The notes: a model not told the origin generated them from the letters alone. A stretch of 23,564 nucleotides of DNA from CAZSLI01 sp964607705 (GCA_964607705.1 CAZSLI010000026.1:1-23564); one strand, 5' to 3'; positions 1-8,167 are shown, counted from the first letter of the stretch. Program-made: numbers and translations.

Positions 1-70
1 ACCGATAATAGGCATGACGGTTGCTCTTGCAGGGCAGCCGGCTTCGAAATGGGAGAGACGCTTGGCACTG

Positions 71-430
71 ATGGTCAACATGCGACGCGGATGGATGTTC
101 GCACTGGCGCTGCTGCTGTTTCTGGTGGCAGTCGGTCCGGCGTGCCTCCTTTCGGCGTCTGCTGCGATCGCGATGCCTGCCATGGGTCACTCGCCGGTGA
201 AGACGTCGGACTGCGATGTCCCGTCGAAGGGCTCGATGGGCGCATGCCCACACGAGGCGCAGACGAAGGACCGCTCCGTGTCGTCCTCCCCACTGGACGC
301 CCCGATCGTCCCAGCTGTTTTGCCGACGGCAGTCGTGATTCCTGCCGCCGAAGCAACATGCGAGGGATACAGGGGAGAAGTCGGGGCCACGTCTGCCCCG
401 CCTGCGTACCTCACTCCACTCAGACTCTAG
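71..430 (+). CDS. small exported Met/His/Cys-containing protein of the copper cassette
   Basis: This is a 119-residue protein with a basic start (MVNMRRGW), a hydrophobic segment at about residues 8-32 and an AxA-like cleavage region, so it is probably exported or membrane-anchored. Just after that lies MPAMGH, and further on come Cys48, Cys59 with His61 (GACPHE) and Cys97, which are possible soft-metal ligands. The C-terminus (APPAYLTPLRL) resembles the short tails of small exported proteins often found beside copper genes. The start at 71 is chosen because the hydrophobic signal begins there and GGGAGAG lies 13 bases upstream; ATG at 80, or an earlier start (14 or beyond the window edge), is also possible. 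No named family was recognised. A metal-related role is inferred from composition and from the neighbouring copper genes. Confidence 0.6.
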   Translation: MVNMRRGWMFALALLLFLVAVGPACLLSASAAIAMPAMGHSPVKTSDCDVPSKGSMGACPHEAQTKDRSVSSSPLDAPIVPAVLPTAVVIPAAEATCEGYRGEVGATSAPPAYLTPLRL

Positions 431-440
431 AAGCTCGCTT

Positions 441-458
441 GGCGCGCTTTGACGCGCC
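441..458 (+). terminator. small inverted repeat after the first gene
   Basis: A 6-bp GGCGCG/CGCGCC stem with a 6-base loop lies 10 bases after the stop of the small exported protein. There is no T-tract. It could be a weak terminator or attenuator before the TauE-like gene, or chance in GC-rich DNA. Confidence 0.25.
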
Positions 459-513
459 CGATACCTGGTTCGGCATGCCCACGGGCTAGCCGTTCCCTGA
501 CGTATCCGTGGAT

Positions 514-535
514 CGTCGGCCCGAGGGCCGAGACG
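514..535 (+). other. hairpin just upstream of the TauE-cupredoxin start
   Basis: TCGGCCC (516-522) and GGGCCGA (525-531) form a perfect 7-bp inverted repeat with a 2-base centre. An alternative pairing, CGTCGGCCC with GGGCC..GACG, uses 514-535 with a 2-base bulge. It ends about 17 bases before the GTG at 552, in the likely 5' leader. It could be an operator half-site pair or a leader hairpin; there is no direct evidence for either. Confidence 0.3.
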
Positions 536-551
536 ACCAAGCGAGGACAAA

Positions 552-1874
552 GTGAATCTGTTCTACCCGATGCTCGTCACCGGGCTTCTCACGAGTTTTC
601 ACTGCGTGATGATGTGCGGAAACATGGTCCTGTCGTATGCCGTGAAGGGCAGCGAAGAGGGTCCATTGCTCCAGCGCATGAAGCCCCATTTCGCCTATCA
701 CGGCTCCAAGATCTTGAGCTATACGCTCGTCGGTCTGCTCTTGGGCAGCATCGGCAGCTTCATAAGCCAAGGCGCGCGCTCGTGGGTGAGCGTGATCGCA
801 GGCGTCTACATGGTGCTCCTGGGCCTTCAGATGACGGGCAAGTTCCCGCAACTGAACCGGATCCAGCCGAGGCCGCCGCGCTTCATCATGACCGGGCTGC
901 AGAAGCTGCGCCGCAAGGCGAACGCCGATGCTTCACAGGGCGAGTCGACCCTTGCCACGCCGGTCAGCTTCGGCCTCATGACCGGCCTCATGCCGTGCGG
1001 ACCGCTCATCGCCGCGCAGGTTGCGGCGGCCGGTTCGGGCAGCACGTTCGCCGGCGGGCTCGCGATGCTCGGCTTCGGCCTGGGCACCGCTCCGCTGATG
1101 CTCGGCTATGGGGCCGTCGCAAGCTACCTCGGTGCGCGCTTCAAGCAGTACATGAACGTAGCCGCCGCGATCCTCATCGTGGTGCTCGGTCTCGTGATGG
1201 TGAACCGCGGCGCCACGGCGCTCGGCTCTCCCGTCAACTTCAACGTGATCAAGCAGGCAGTCGTCGGAACCGGTCCCGTTGCCGTGGACGAGTCGCAATT
1301 CAAGACAGGCGCCGACGGCGTGGTCGAGGTGCCGTTCTCGGTCGCCGGATCGACCTACTCGCCGAATCCGCTCGTGATTCCCGCCGACAAGCCCGTTCGA
1401 CTCATCGTCACGCGTAGCGACGCGAACGCCTGCTCGAAGCAGCTTGCCATCCCGAATCTGGGCATCCTGGTCGACCTGAAGGACAACGGTGTCACGAACG
1501 TCGACCTCCCGGCCTCCAAGACCGGCACTTACCAGCTCACCTGCGGCATGGGCATGCTCTCCGGCCAGCTCCAGGTAGGTGCTGGCGCCGCTCGCAGCGG
1601 CTACGGGTTCAACTTCCCGATGATCATCCTCGTCATCCTTGGCGCGGCAGGTCTTGCGGTCAATGGCTACAGCCGCAAGCAGCGCCAGGCCGAGGAGGAG
1701 CGTCGCGCACGGCGTCAGCCGAAGGGCCATGGGTCCGGCCGCCACGCCGGTCCTGCTCCCGTTCCCCAGCCAGTCGGTCTGTTCGGGCTTGCGCCCGTCG
1801 AGACCGTTCTCGTAGCGAGCAGCATCCTGCTCGCAATCGTCGCCGGGCTGACGCTCGGCGGATTCTTCGCCTAA
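552..1874 (+). CDS. TauE/SafE-type membrane transporter fused to a cupredoxin domain
   Basis: This is a 440-residue membrane protein. The N-terminal half (about residues 1-225) has repeated hydrophobic helices and two signature segments of the SafE/DsbD-2-like TauE group: SFHCVMMCG (His17, Cys18, Cys22) and MPCGPL (Cys149). Proteins of this group move heavy metals or small anions. Residues about 233-345 form a cupredoxin domain with Cys294 and the C-terminal ligand loop TCGMGM (Cys331, Met333, Met335). Two further hydrophobic segments follow: FNFPMIILVILGAAGLAV, and one at the C-terminus, with a charged loop between them. The GTG start has GCGAGG 5 bases upstream. It leads the run of genes into the HMA, cupredoxin and CopA genes, so copper (or silver) handling is the likely role. 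The transported species is not shown by the sequence. Confidence 0.87.
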   Translation: MNLFYPMLVTGLLTSFHCVMMCGNMVLSYAVKGSEEGPLLQRMKPHFAYHGSKILSYTLVGLLLGSIGSFISQGARSWVSVIAGVYMVLLGLQMTGKFPQLNRIQPRPPRFIMTGLQKLRRKANADASQGESTLATPVSFGLMTGLMPCGPLIAAQVAAAGSGSTFAGGLAMLGFGLGTAPLMLGYGAVASYLGARFKQYMNVAAAILIVVLGLVMVNRGATALGSPVNFNVIKQAVVGTGPVAVDESQFKTGADGVVEVPFSVAGSTYSPNPLVIPADKPVRLIVTRSDANACSKQLAIPNLGILVDLKDNGVTNVDLPASKTGTYQLTCGMGMLSGQLQVGAGAARSGYGFNFPMIILVILGAAGLAVNGYSRKQRQAEEERRARRQPKGHGSGRHAGPAPVPQPVGLFGLAPVETVLVASSILLAIVAGLTLGGFFA

Positions 1875-1893
1875 TCGAAAGGACCAAGAAGTC

Positions 1894-2109
1894 ATGTCTA
1901 CTGCCACGTTCAACGTATCCGGGATGCACTGCAGCTCGTGCTCGATGCTCATCGTGATGAACCTCGAGGACCTGCCCGGAGTCATCTCCGTGAAGTGCGA
2001 CCACGCGACCGGCAAGACGGTCGTCGAATTCGAAGCCGCTCAGGTGAGTGTCGACGAGCTCAGCTCGGCGATCGTCTCGGCTGGCTACACCGCAGAACTC
2101 GTCGGCTAG
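1894..2109 (+). CDS. CopZ-like heavy-metal-associated (HMA) domain protein
   Basis: This 71-residue protein is a single HMA domain. The metal motif is GMHCSSC (Cys13, Cys16), and the protein has the usual length and fold pattern, ending in a SAIVSAGYTAEL helix-strand. Such proteins are cytosolic chaperones that carry Cu(I) to the HMA domains of CopA-type ATPases. GAAAGGA lies about 10 bases before the ATG. It follows the TauE-cupredoxin gene by 19 bases and precedes the anchored cupredoxin by 16, so it is almost certainly co-transcribed with them. A mercury or zinc role cannot be excluded from the motif alone, but the context favours copper. Confidence 0.9.
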   Translation: MSTATFNVSGMHCSSCSMLIVMNLEDLPGVISVKCDHATGKTVVEFEAAQVSVDELSSAIVSAGYTAELVG

Positions 2110-2125
2110 AGGAAGGGACAGACAG

Positions 2126-2911
2126 ATGACTCAGAAGAAGCAGCACGACCACTCAGCCGAGGAGCCCAGGCCGAAGAAGTCCGCGGCCAAGAGCTCGGAT
2201 TCTGCGAACAAGCCGCAGTCGTCCTCGGCGGGCAAGGCCAACACGAAGAGCGGCGCCGAGAAGGCCGCGCCGAAGAAGCGGACGACTGCCGAGCACGCTC
2301 GCGTCGCCGCCGAGAGCGCGCCGCGGCGCCCGAGTACGAGCGATGCTGACGTAGAGCGCCGTCCCGCACGTGCGGCCGCACGTCCAGCCGCGCGCCGGCA
2401 GCCCGTCGGTAGCAACATCACGTCCGGCCGGCTCGTGGTGATCGGTGCACTCGTCGCAATGGCGTTCTTCAGCGCCTACAACTACGCACTCGCCAAGAAC
2501 GCTCAAGCCAATGGCGGCGGAAACACATCGCCGCTCGGCTCGATCACTGCAGCCGCGGGCGGCGCTGCGGGCGGCGCCGCGGGTGGCGGTGGTGGGTGCT
2601 GCGGAGGCGGCGGCGCACCGGTAGAGGGTGCGGCCACCGTTGAGGGCGACGTGCAGAAGATCACGGTCGACACCTCGTCGGGGAGCTTCAACCCTAACGT
2701 GATCAAGCTCAAGGCCGGCGTCCCCGCCGAAATCACATTCACCCAGTCCGGCGGTGGCTGCCTGTCGGGTGTCTACATGCCTGACTTCAACGTGAACGAG
2801 GACCTCACGGGTGGCTCGAAGACCGTGAAGATCCCGGCCCAGCAGGCGGGCAGCCAGTTCACGTTCTACTGCCAGATGCAGATGGTCTCGGCACAGATCG
2901 TCGTCGAGTAA
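2126..2911 (+). CDS. membrane-anchored cupredoxin with basic tail and Gly-rich Cys-Cys linker
   Basis: This is a 261-residue single-pass protein. Residues 1-100 form a Lys/Ala/Ser/Pro/Arg-rich low-complexity tail, presumably cytosolic. One hydrophobic segment spans about 103-123. A Gly/Ala linker follows, containing a Cys158-Cys159 pair in GGGGGCCGGGG. The C-terminal cupredoxin domain (about 173-261) has GGGCLSGVYMP (Cys212) and FYCQMQM (Cys249, Met251, Met253), a Cys/Met-type ligand set expected to bind copper outside the cell. The start at 2126 is set by AGAGGAAGGG 9 bases upstream; an earlier in-frame ATG at 2048 would overlap the HMA gene and lacks this site. The protein lies between the HMA chaperone and CopA, so it may accept copper exported by CopA. 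Confidence 0.85.
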   Translation: MTQKKQHDHSAEEPRPKKSAAKSSDSANKPQSSSAGKANTKSGAEKAAPKKRTTAEHARVAAESAPRRPSTSDADVERRPARAAARPAARRQPVGSNITSGRLVVIGALVAMAFFSAYNYALAKNAQANGGGNTSPLGSITAAAGGAAGGAAGGGGGCCGGGGAPVEGAATVEGDVQKITVDTSSGSFNPNVIKLKAGVPAEITFTQSGGGCLSGVYMPDFNVNEDLTGGSKTVKIPAQQAGSQFTFYCQMQMVSAQIVVE

Positions 2912-2935
2912 CCCCGATCCGACTGGAGCAGACAG

Positions 2936-5900
2936 ATGTCTGAGAACAATACGAAGCAGGTGTACCGGCTCCGCGTCGAGGGCATGAGATGCCGCTCGTG
3001 CGAGGCGCTGCTCACCACCAAGTTCCGGAGCATGGAGGGCGTGCACGCAGTACACGCTGACTCCGAGGCCGGGCTGCTCACGATCCACGCCGATTTCGGC
3101 AGGATCACCTCCGGCGATATCGTGAACGGGATCGTCGAGGCCGGCTTCATGCCGGGAGACCCGTTCATCGTTCACGGCGCCGTGTTCGAGCCCGAGACCG
3201 TGGAGGTCCCGGTAACGGTCGATGAGACCGCCGCCGAGGAGGCCGCAGATCTCAAGCAGGCCGTCGCCGATCTGCCCGGTGCAGCGGAGTTGCTGCGGCC
3301 GGTGGTGAGCGAGCCCGTAGAGGGTGCGCCGATCGCCGAGGATCACCCGGTCATCGCCATCCCGGTAGTGGATTCGGTGGACGACGCGGTCGCGCTTCTG
3401 CCGGAGCCGGTGGTCGCTGCGGCGCCCGAGCCCGAGCCGGCTGCTGCAGTCGTGCCGGAGCCCGTCGCTGTCGCAGAACCCGAGCCCGTCGCAGCGCCCA
3501 GCGCAGCGGCTGCTGACGCCACGTTCGGCGTCACCGGCATGACTTGCGCGTCATGCGTCGCGGTCATCGAGAAGGTCCTCGGCAAGACGCCGGGCGTCGT
3601 CTCGGCGAACGTGAACCTTGCGACCGAGAAGCTGACGACCAAGTACGATCCCGCGGTCATCTCGCCGGAGGGCATCGCCGACGCCGTGAAGAAGGCCGGC
3701 TACAGCGCAACGCCGCTGGTCGAGAGCACCTCGGCCCCGTCGAGTGCGGGCCACATCACGCTCGCCCTCACCGGCATGACCTGCGCCTCGTGCGCCGCGG
3801 TCATTGAGAAGACGCTGCAAAAGACTGCTGGCGTCAGCGCTGCTGCGGTCAACTTCGGCACCGAGACGGCGACCGTCGACTTCGACGCGGCCGTCGTCGG
3901 CCCGAACGAGCTCGTCGAGGCGGTCAAGAAGGCCGGCTACGGCGCGATCCTGCAGGTCGAGTCGGGCAACACTGCCGACGTCGAGGCCGCAAAGGACGCC
4001 CAGCGCGAGGCGCAGGAAGCTCACTACCAGCAGCAGCTCTTCTTCTGCATCATGAGCTTCGCCCTCGCCATCCCGGCGTTCCTGGTCTCGATGGTCCCGC
4101 CGTTCATGCAGAACGTCCCCACGGCCGTGGCCACCTTCCTGGCCAACACCGTGGGCGGCTCGTGGGACCCGATGATGGTCCTCAAGTACATCGCTTTCGC
4201 GTTCGCGACGCCGGTCCAGTTCATCTTCGGCGCACAGTTCTACCGCGGCTTCTGGCACGCGCTCAAGCGACGCACCGGCAACATGGACACGCTTATCGCC
4301 ATCGGCACCTCGGCGGCGTACTTCTACTCGCTGGCCGCCACGTTCGTCCCGTCGCTCGAGATGGAGCCGGTCTTCTATGAGACGGCCGCGCTGCTCATCG
4401 CCTTCGTGATCCTCGGCAAGCTGCTCGAGGCCCGCGCGAAGGGTAAGACCAGCGACGCCATCAAGAAGCTCATGGGCCTGGCCGCCAAGACCGCGCGCGT
4501 GGTGCGCGGCGGCGCGGAGATCGACATCCCCGTCGAGGAAGTCGTGGTCGGCGACATCATCGTCGTCCGCCCCGGCGACAAGGTCCCGGTCGACGGCGTG
4601 CTCGTCGAGGGTCGCTCCTCGGTCGATGAGTCGATGCTCACCGGCGAATCCATCCCTGTCGAGAAGAATGTCGGCGACGCCGTCATCGGCGCCACCATCA
4701 ACAAGCTGGGTTCCTTCAAGTTCCGTGCGACCAAGGTCGGCAAGGACACGGCCCTGGCCCAGATCGTCAAGCTTGTCGAAGAGGCCCAGGGCTCCAAGGC
4801 TCCGGTCCAGCGCTTCGCCGACGGCATCTCGGCCGTCTTCGTTCCGGCCGTCGTCGGCATCGCCATCGCGACGTTCCTCGCCTGGATGTTCGTCGTTCCC
4901 AACTTCGTGAGTCCCGAGTTCTACGCGACGGCCTCGGTCTTCGTGAAGGCCCTGCTCGCCGGTACCGCGGTCATCGTCATCGCCTGCCCGTGCGCGCTCG
5001 GTCTCGCCACCCCGACCGCCATCATGGTCGGTACCGGCAAGGGCGCCGAGAACGGCATCCTCATCAAGAACGGTGAGGCCCTCGAAAGCGCCTACAAGAT
5101 CAAGGCGATCGTCTTCGACAAGACCGGCACGCTTACGCACGGCAAGCCCGTGGTGACCGAGTACGAGCCGTTTGGTGCGCTTGGCGCCGACGAGTTCTAC
5201 CGTCTGGCAGCGGCGCTCGAGAAGTCGTCCGAGCACCCGCTCGCCGAGGCGATCGTGAACTACGCGAACGACAACAACGTCTCGCTCCCGGATGTGGTGG
5301 ACTTCTCGGCAGTGCCGGGCCACGGTGTCGAGGGTAGCGTCGAGGGTCACCGCGTGGCGCTCGGCAACCGCAAGCTCATGGTGCGCGAGGGTGTCGACGT
5401 CGGCCAGTGGGCGGCTCGCATCGAGCAGCTCGAGGGCCAGGGCAAGACGGTCATGCTCACCGCCATCGACGGTCAGCCGGCCGGCCTCATCGCCGTGGCC
5501 GACACGCTGAAGGACAACTCGAAGGAGGCTGTCGCCCGCCTGAGCAAGATGGGCGTCGAGGTCTTCATGATCACCGGTGACAACCGCCTCACCGCCGAGG
5601 CGATCGCCGCCCAGGCCGGCATCAAGCCGAGCAACGTACTCGCCGAGGTGCTCCCCGAGCACAAGGCCGAGGAAGTAGCCAAGCTTCAGGCACGCGGCCT
5701 CACGACCGCCATGGTCGGCGACGGCATCAACGACACGCCGGCGCTGGCACAGGCCGACGTGGGCATCGCGATGGGCGCCGGCACCGACGTGGCGATGGAG
5801 ACGGGCGGCATCGTCCTCATCAAGAACGACCTGCGCGACGTGGTCACAGCCATCGAGCTCTCCCGAGCCACGATGAGCAAGATCCGGTGGAACTTCGTTT

Positions 5901-6061
5901 GGGCGCTCGGCTACAACACGCTCGGTATCCCGATCGCAGCCCTCGGCCTGCTCCGTCCGGAGCTCGCGGGAGCAGCCATGGCGCTGTCCAGCGTCAGCGT
6001 CGTCACCAGCTCGCTGATGCTTCGCCGTTTCAAGCCCAGCCTCTCCAAGGCCCAGGCCTAA
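2936..6061 (+). CDS. copA: CopA-type Cu(I)-translocating P1B-ATPase with three HMA domains
   Basis: This 1041-residue ATPase exports soft monovalent metal, most likely Cu(I), across the cytoplasmic membrane using ATP. Three HMA domains precede the membrane core: GMRCRSC (residues 16-22), GMTCASC (201-207) and GMTCASC (280-286). The first is separated from the second by a long Pro/Glu/Ala/Val-rich linker. Core motifs are intact: TGES (569-572), the CPC metal site (684-686), phosphorylated Asp728 in DKTGT, SEHP with His767, TGDN, and GDGIND (928-933). Eight transmembrane helices are visible. The last two carry the YN and MxxSS elements typical of the Cu+/Ag+ subgroup. The ATG has TGGAG upstream and starts 24 bases after the anchored cupredoxin. 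The protein is longer than a usual CopA (about 700-850 residues) because of the extra HMA domain and linker. Confidence 0.96.
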   Translation: MSENNTKQVYRLRVEGMRCRSCEALLTTKFRSMEGVHAVHADSEAGLLTIHADFGRITSGDIVNGIVEAGFMPGDPFIVHGAVFEPETVEVPVTVDETAAEEAADLKQAVADLPGAAELLRPVVSEPVEGAPIAEDHPVIAIPVVDSVDDAVALLPEPVVAAAPEPEPAAAVVPEPVAVAEPEPVAAPSAAAADATFGVTGMTCASCVAVIEKVLGKTPGVVSANVNLATEKLTTKYDPAVISPEGIADAVKKAGYSATPLVESTSAPSSAGHITLALTGMTCASCAAVIEKTLQKTAGVSAAAVNFGTETATVDFDAAVVGPNELVEAVKKAGYGAILQVESGNTADVEAAKDAQREAQEAHYQQQLFFCIMSFALAIPAFLVSMVPPFMQNVPTAVATFLANTVGGSWDPMMVLKYIAFAFATPVQFIFGAQFYRGFWHALKRRTGNMDTLIAIGTSAAYFYSLAATFVPSLEMEPVFYETAALLIAFVILGKLLEARAKGKTSDAIKKLMGLAAKTARVVRGGAEIDIPVEEVVVGDIIVVRPGDKVPVDGVLVEGRSSVDESMLTGESIPVEKNVGDAVIGATINKLGSFKFRATKVGKDTALAQIVKLVEEAQGSKAPVQRFADGISAVFVPAVVGIAIATFLAWMFVVPNFVSPEFYATASVFVKALLAGTAVIVIACPCALGLATPTAIMVGTGKGAENGILIKNGEALESAYKIKAIVFDKTGTLTHGKPVVTEYEPFGALGADEFYRLAAALEKSSEHPLAEAIVNYANDNNVSLPDVVDFSAVPGHGVEGSVEGHRVALGNRKLMVREGVDVGQWAARIEQLEGQGKTVMLTAIDGQPAGLIAVADTLKDNSKEAVARLSKMGVEVFMITGDNRLTAEAIAAQAGIKPSNVLAEVLPEHKAEEVAKLQARGLTTAMVGDGINDTPALAQADVGIAMGAGTDVAMETGGIVLIKNDLRDVVTAIELSRATMSKIRWNFVWALGYNTLGIPIAALGLLRPELAGAAMALSSVSVVTSSLMLRRFKPSLSKAQA

Positions 6062-6085
6062 CCCGGGCGACAAGGAGCATAGAAG

Positions 6086-7633
6086 ATGAAGAAATCGAGA
6101 ATTGCGACCATCGCCGTCACGGCAACGCTCTCAGCAGCCCTCTTGGGCTGGGGAGTGGTGGCGGGCGCCGAGGAAGTCATGGGCATCGTGGCCGCCGAAG
6201 GCGACGCCGTTATCGTTGCGTCCGACCAGCCTGACGCGGGCAACTACGTGGTCATCGACAAGGTCGTCGCCCCCGACAGCGCATTCGTGGTCGTCCATCA
6301 GAACGACGGGGGTATGCCCGGCAAGCGCCTCGGCTACGCCCAAGTCGAAGCCGGCACCTCCACCCAGGTCAAGGTCAAGCTCGATCCCAAGGTCAAGATG
6401 ACGCCGACGTTGCTCGCAGCTGTGCACATCGACCGTGGGCAGGCGGGCGAGTTCGAGTTCGACATGAAGAATGCCGAGCACAGCCCCGACAAGCCCTACT
6501 ACGTGAACGGCAAGGAAGTGGCCACGTCGTTCAAGGCCGCCGAGTTCGGCGTGCCTGCCAAGATGGGCGAGGCGGTCATCGAGGCCGGCGACCAGCCGCT
6601 TGGTGAGTCGGTCACGATCGCGAAGGCGGTTGCGCCGACCGACGCATTCGTCGTCGTGCACAAGGCCAAGGCTGACGGCATGCCTGGCGAGCGCGTGGGC
6701 TACACCGCCATCAAGGCGGGCGAGAGCACGAATGTGAAGGTCGATCTCTCCAAGAAGCTCGACGGTAAGACCAAGCTGCTCGCGGCGATCCACGCCGATC
6801 GCGGCGAGGCGGGCCGGCTCGAGTTCGACATGGATGACCCGGTTGCCAGCCCTGACCAGCCGTTCTTTGCCGACGGCATGGAGGTCGCGGCCGCGTTCAC
6901 GGTTGGTCCGTTCGGCGTCAAGGTCGATAAGGCCTCCGTCGTCGCAACAGATCAGGTGGGCGCTGAGGGATCTGTCGTGATCTCCGAGGTCGACGCGCCG
7001 GCTGACTCCTGGATCGTCGTCCACAAGGACGCCGGCGGCGTTCCGGGCGAGCGTGTGGGTCTGCAGGCCGTGAAGGCGGGCCGCTCGACCGATGTGAAGG
7101 TCGACCTGACCACCGACATGCTGTCCGAGAAGCTGATCGTGGCCGTTCATGCCGACAGGGGCACCAAGGGCAGATTCGACTTCGACATGGACGACAAGCT
7201 CGGCAGTGCCGACCAGCCGTACTTCGTGGACGGCAATGAAGTCGCGACTATCTTCAAGGTCCGCGAGTTCGGCTACGCGACACCTGCGGGGGCAGCGGCA
7301 ATCCAGGTCGCTCCGCAGATCGTGAACAATGCCGCACTGCGCGTGGCGCTCGCGGCGGCGCCGGAGCCGGCGTGGATCGTCGTGCACCTTGATGGCGGCG
7401 GAATGCCCGGCAAGCGAGTCGGCCTTGAGGCGATCTCGGCGGGGACCACCCGCAACGCCCTTATCCAGCTGGACGCCTCGCAGAAGCTCACGGACACGCT
7501 CTTCGTCGCTGTGCACGCAGACCGTGGCGAGTCCCGCGTGTTCGAGTTCGACATGATGGACAAGGTGAACAGCCCCGACCAGCCGTTCTTCGTGAACGGC
7601 AACGAAGTCGCCACCGCCGTAACCACCCGATAG
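6086..7633 (+). CDS. exported protein with four tandem DUF7282-like repeats
   Basis: This is a 515-residue protein with an N-terminal signal (about residues 1-28) followed by four repeats at about 40-152, 162-273, 283-392 and 404-513. Each repeat has a VVVH(x)nGxPGxRVG strand pair, an AGxST-type turn, an AVHxDRG motif (His114, 236, 355 and 477), an EFDM segment and a final SPDQPYFVxGxEVA. The pattern matches DUF7282, a beta-rich domain of exported proteins with no known biochemical role. AAGGAG lies 8 bases before the ATG, 24 bases after copA, so it is in the same operon. The conserved His, Asp and Met could bind metal, but that is inference. A surface or adhesin-like structural role is the alternative. 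There is no anchor, so it is probably secreted or held by partners. Confidence 0.8.
   Translation: MKKSRIATIAVTATLSAALLGWGVVAGAEEVMGIVAAEGDAVIVASDQPDAGNYVVIDKVVAPDSAFVVVHQNDGGMPGKRLGYAQVEAGTSTQVKVKLDPKVKMTPTLLAAVHIDRGQAGEFEFDMKNAEHSPDKPYYVNGKEVATSFKAAEFGVPAKMGEAVIEAGDQPLGESVTIAKAVAPTDAFVVVHKAKADGMPGERVGYTAIKAGESTNVKVDLSKKLDGKTKLLAAIHADRGEAGRLEFDMDDPVASPDQPFFADGMEVAAAFTVGPFGVKVDKASVVATDQVGAEGSVVISEVDAPADSWIVVHKDAGGVPGERVGLQAVKAGRSTDVKVDLTTDMLSEKLIVAVHADRGTKGRFDFDMDDKLGSADQPYFVDGNEVATIFKVREFGYATPAGAAAIQVAPQIVNNAALRVALAAAPEPAWIVVHLDGGGMPGKRVGLEAISAGTTRNALIQLDASQKLTDTLFVAVHADRGESRVFEFDMMDKVNSPDQPFFVNGNEVATAVTTR
6203..7624 (+). repeat. four tandem protein-level repeats (about 119-122 residues each)
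   Basis: The four DUF7282-like units have HxDRG motifs spaced 122, 119 and 122 residues apart. They are clear in protein but diverged in DNA, so the duplications are old. The fourth unit is the least regular (VAPQIVNNAALRV replaces the usual VATDQ start). Confidence 0.8.
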
Positions 7634-7657
7634 ACCTACCAGACTAGGAGAATCTCG

Positions 7658-8113
7658 TTGAACAAGCTTTCCCAGACTTCACGGATCATCCGCATCGCCT
7701 CGGCGTTGGGCTTGGTGCTGGCGGCGGCACTGCTTGCAGCATGCAGCCAGCAACCTTCCGCGCAGACCGCGCCTGCGAAGCCAACGAAGCCTGCTTCCTC
7801 GGCTCCTGCCGAGTCCCCTAGCGTGAAGCTGGTCGAGCCGGTTGCCGGCGCGACTGTTCCGGCCGGCACGGTGAAGGTTGCAGTCGAGGCGCAGAATCTG
7901 GACTTCGTCATGCCGAGCAACAACAACGTCTCGGGCCAGGGTCACGTGCACTTCACCCTAGATGACAGGCCTTTCCAGATGAGCGTTGAGAAGACGTTCG
8001 AATTCAAGGACGTGGCTCCGGGCAAGCACAGGCTCGTCGCCGAACTCGTCCAGAACAACACCGACCCCTTTGAGCCGCCGGCGAAGCAAGAGATCGAGTT
8101 CACCGCAAAGTAG
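7658..8113 (+). CDS. exported lipoprotein with Ig-like DUF4399/DUF6130-type domain
   Basis: This is a 151-residue lipoprotein: a basic start, a hydrophobic stretch and a lipobox LLAAC with Cys29 as the lipidated residue. A short Pro/Ala/Ser linker follows. The rest (about 52-151) is a beta-rich domain with the pattern SVKLVEPVAGATVPAGTVKV, GHVHFTLDD, VAPGKHRLVAELVQN and a final IEFTAK. This resembles the small Ig-like DUF4399/DUF6130 exported domains, in which a GHxH segment is conserved. The TTG start is supported by AGGAG 7 bases upstream and by the signal beginning there. It follows the DUF7282 gene by 24 bases. The role is unknown; the His pair could bind a metal, and the context suggests a cell-surface metal-related function. 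Confidence 0.8.
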   Translation: MNKLSQTSRIIRIASALGLVLAAALLAACSQQPSAQTAPAKPTKPASSAPAESPSVKLVEPVAGATVPAGTVKVAVEAQNLDFVMPSNNNVSGQGHVHFTLDDRPFQMSVEKTFEFKDVAPGKHRLVAELVQNNTDPFEPPAKQEIEFTAK

Positions 8114-8120
8114 CAACCAT

Positions 8121-8148
8121 CGGCCGGGGGCGGCGTCGTCCCCGGCCG
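8121..8148 (+). terminator. strong hairpin between lipoprotein and second HMA gene
   Basis: CGGCCGGGG (8121-8129) pairs with CCCCGGCCG (8140-8148) as a perfect 9-bp stem with a 10-base loop, 7 bases after the lipoprotein stop. No T-tract follows. It could terminate or attenuate the first part of the cassette, or stabilise the 3' end of its mRNA. Confidence 0.45.
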
Positions 8149-8167
8149 CCGAGCGACGGAAACGCAC

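Noticed and set aside
449..454. TTGACG as a -35 box for the TauE-cupredoxin gene
   Set aside because: No -10 box at a suitable distance; TTGACG is within the small inverted repeat after the first gene.
3551..6073. Very long minus-strand open frame (840 codons) opposite copA
   Set aside because: It is the antisense shadow of copA, produced by GC-rich codon use; its composition (Asp/Arg/His/Gly-rich) matches no protein family.
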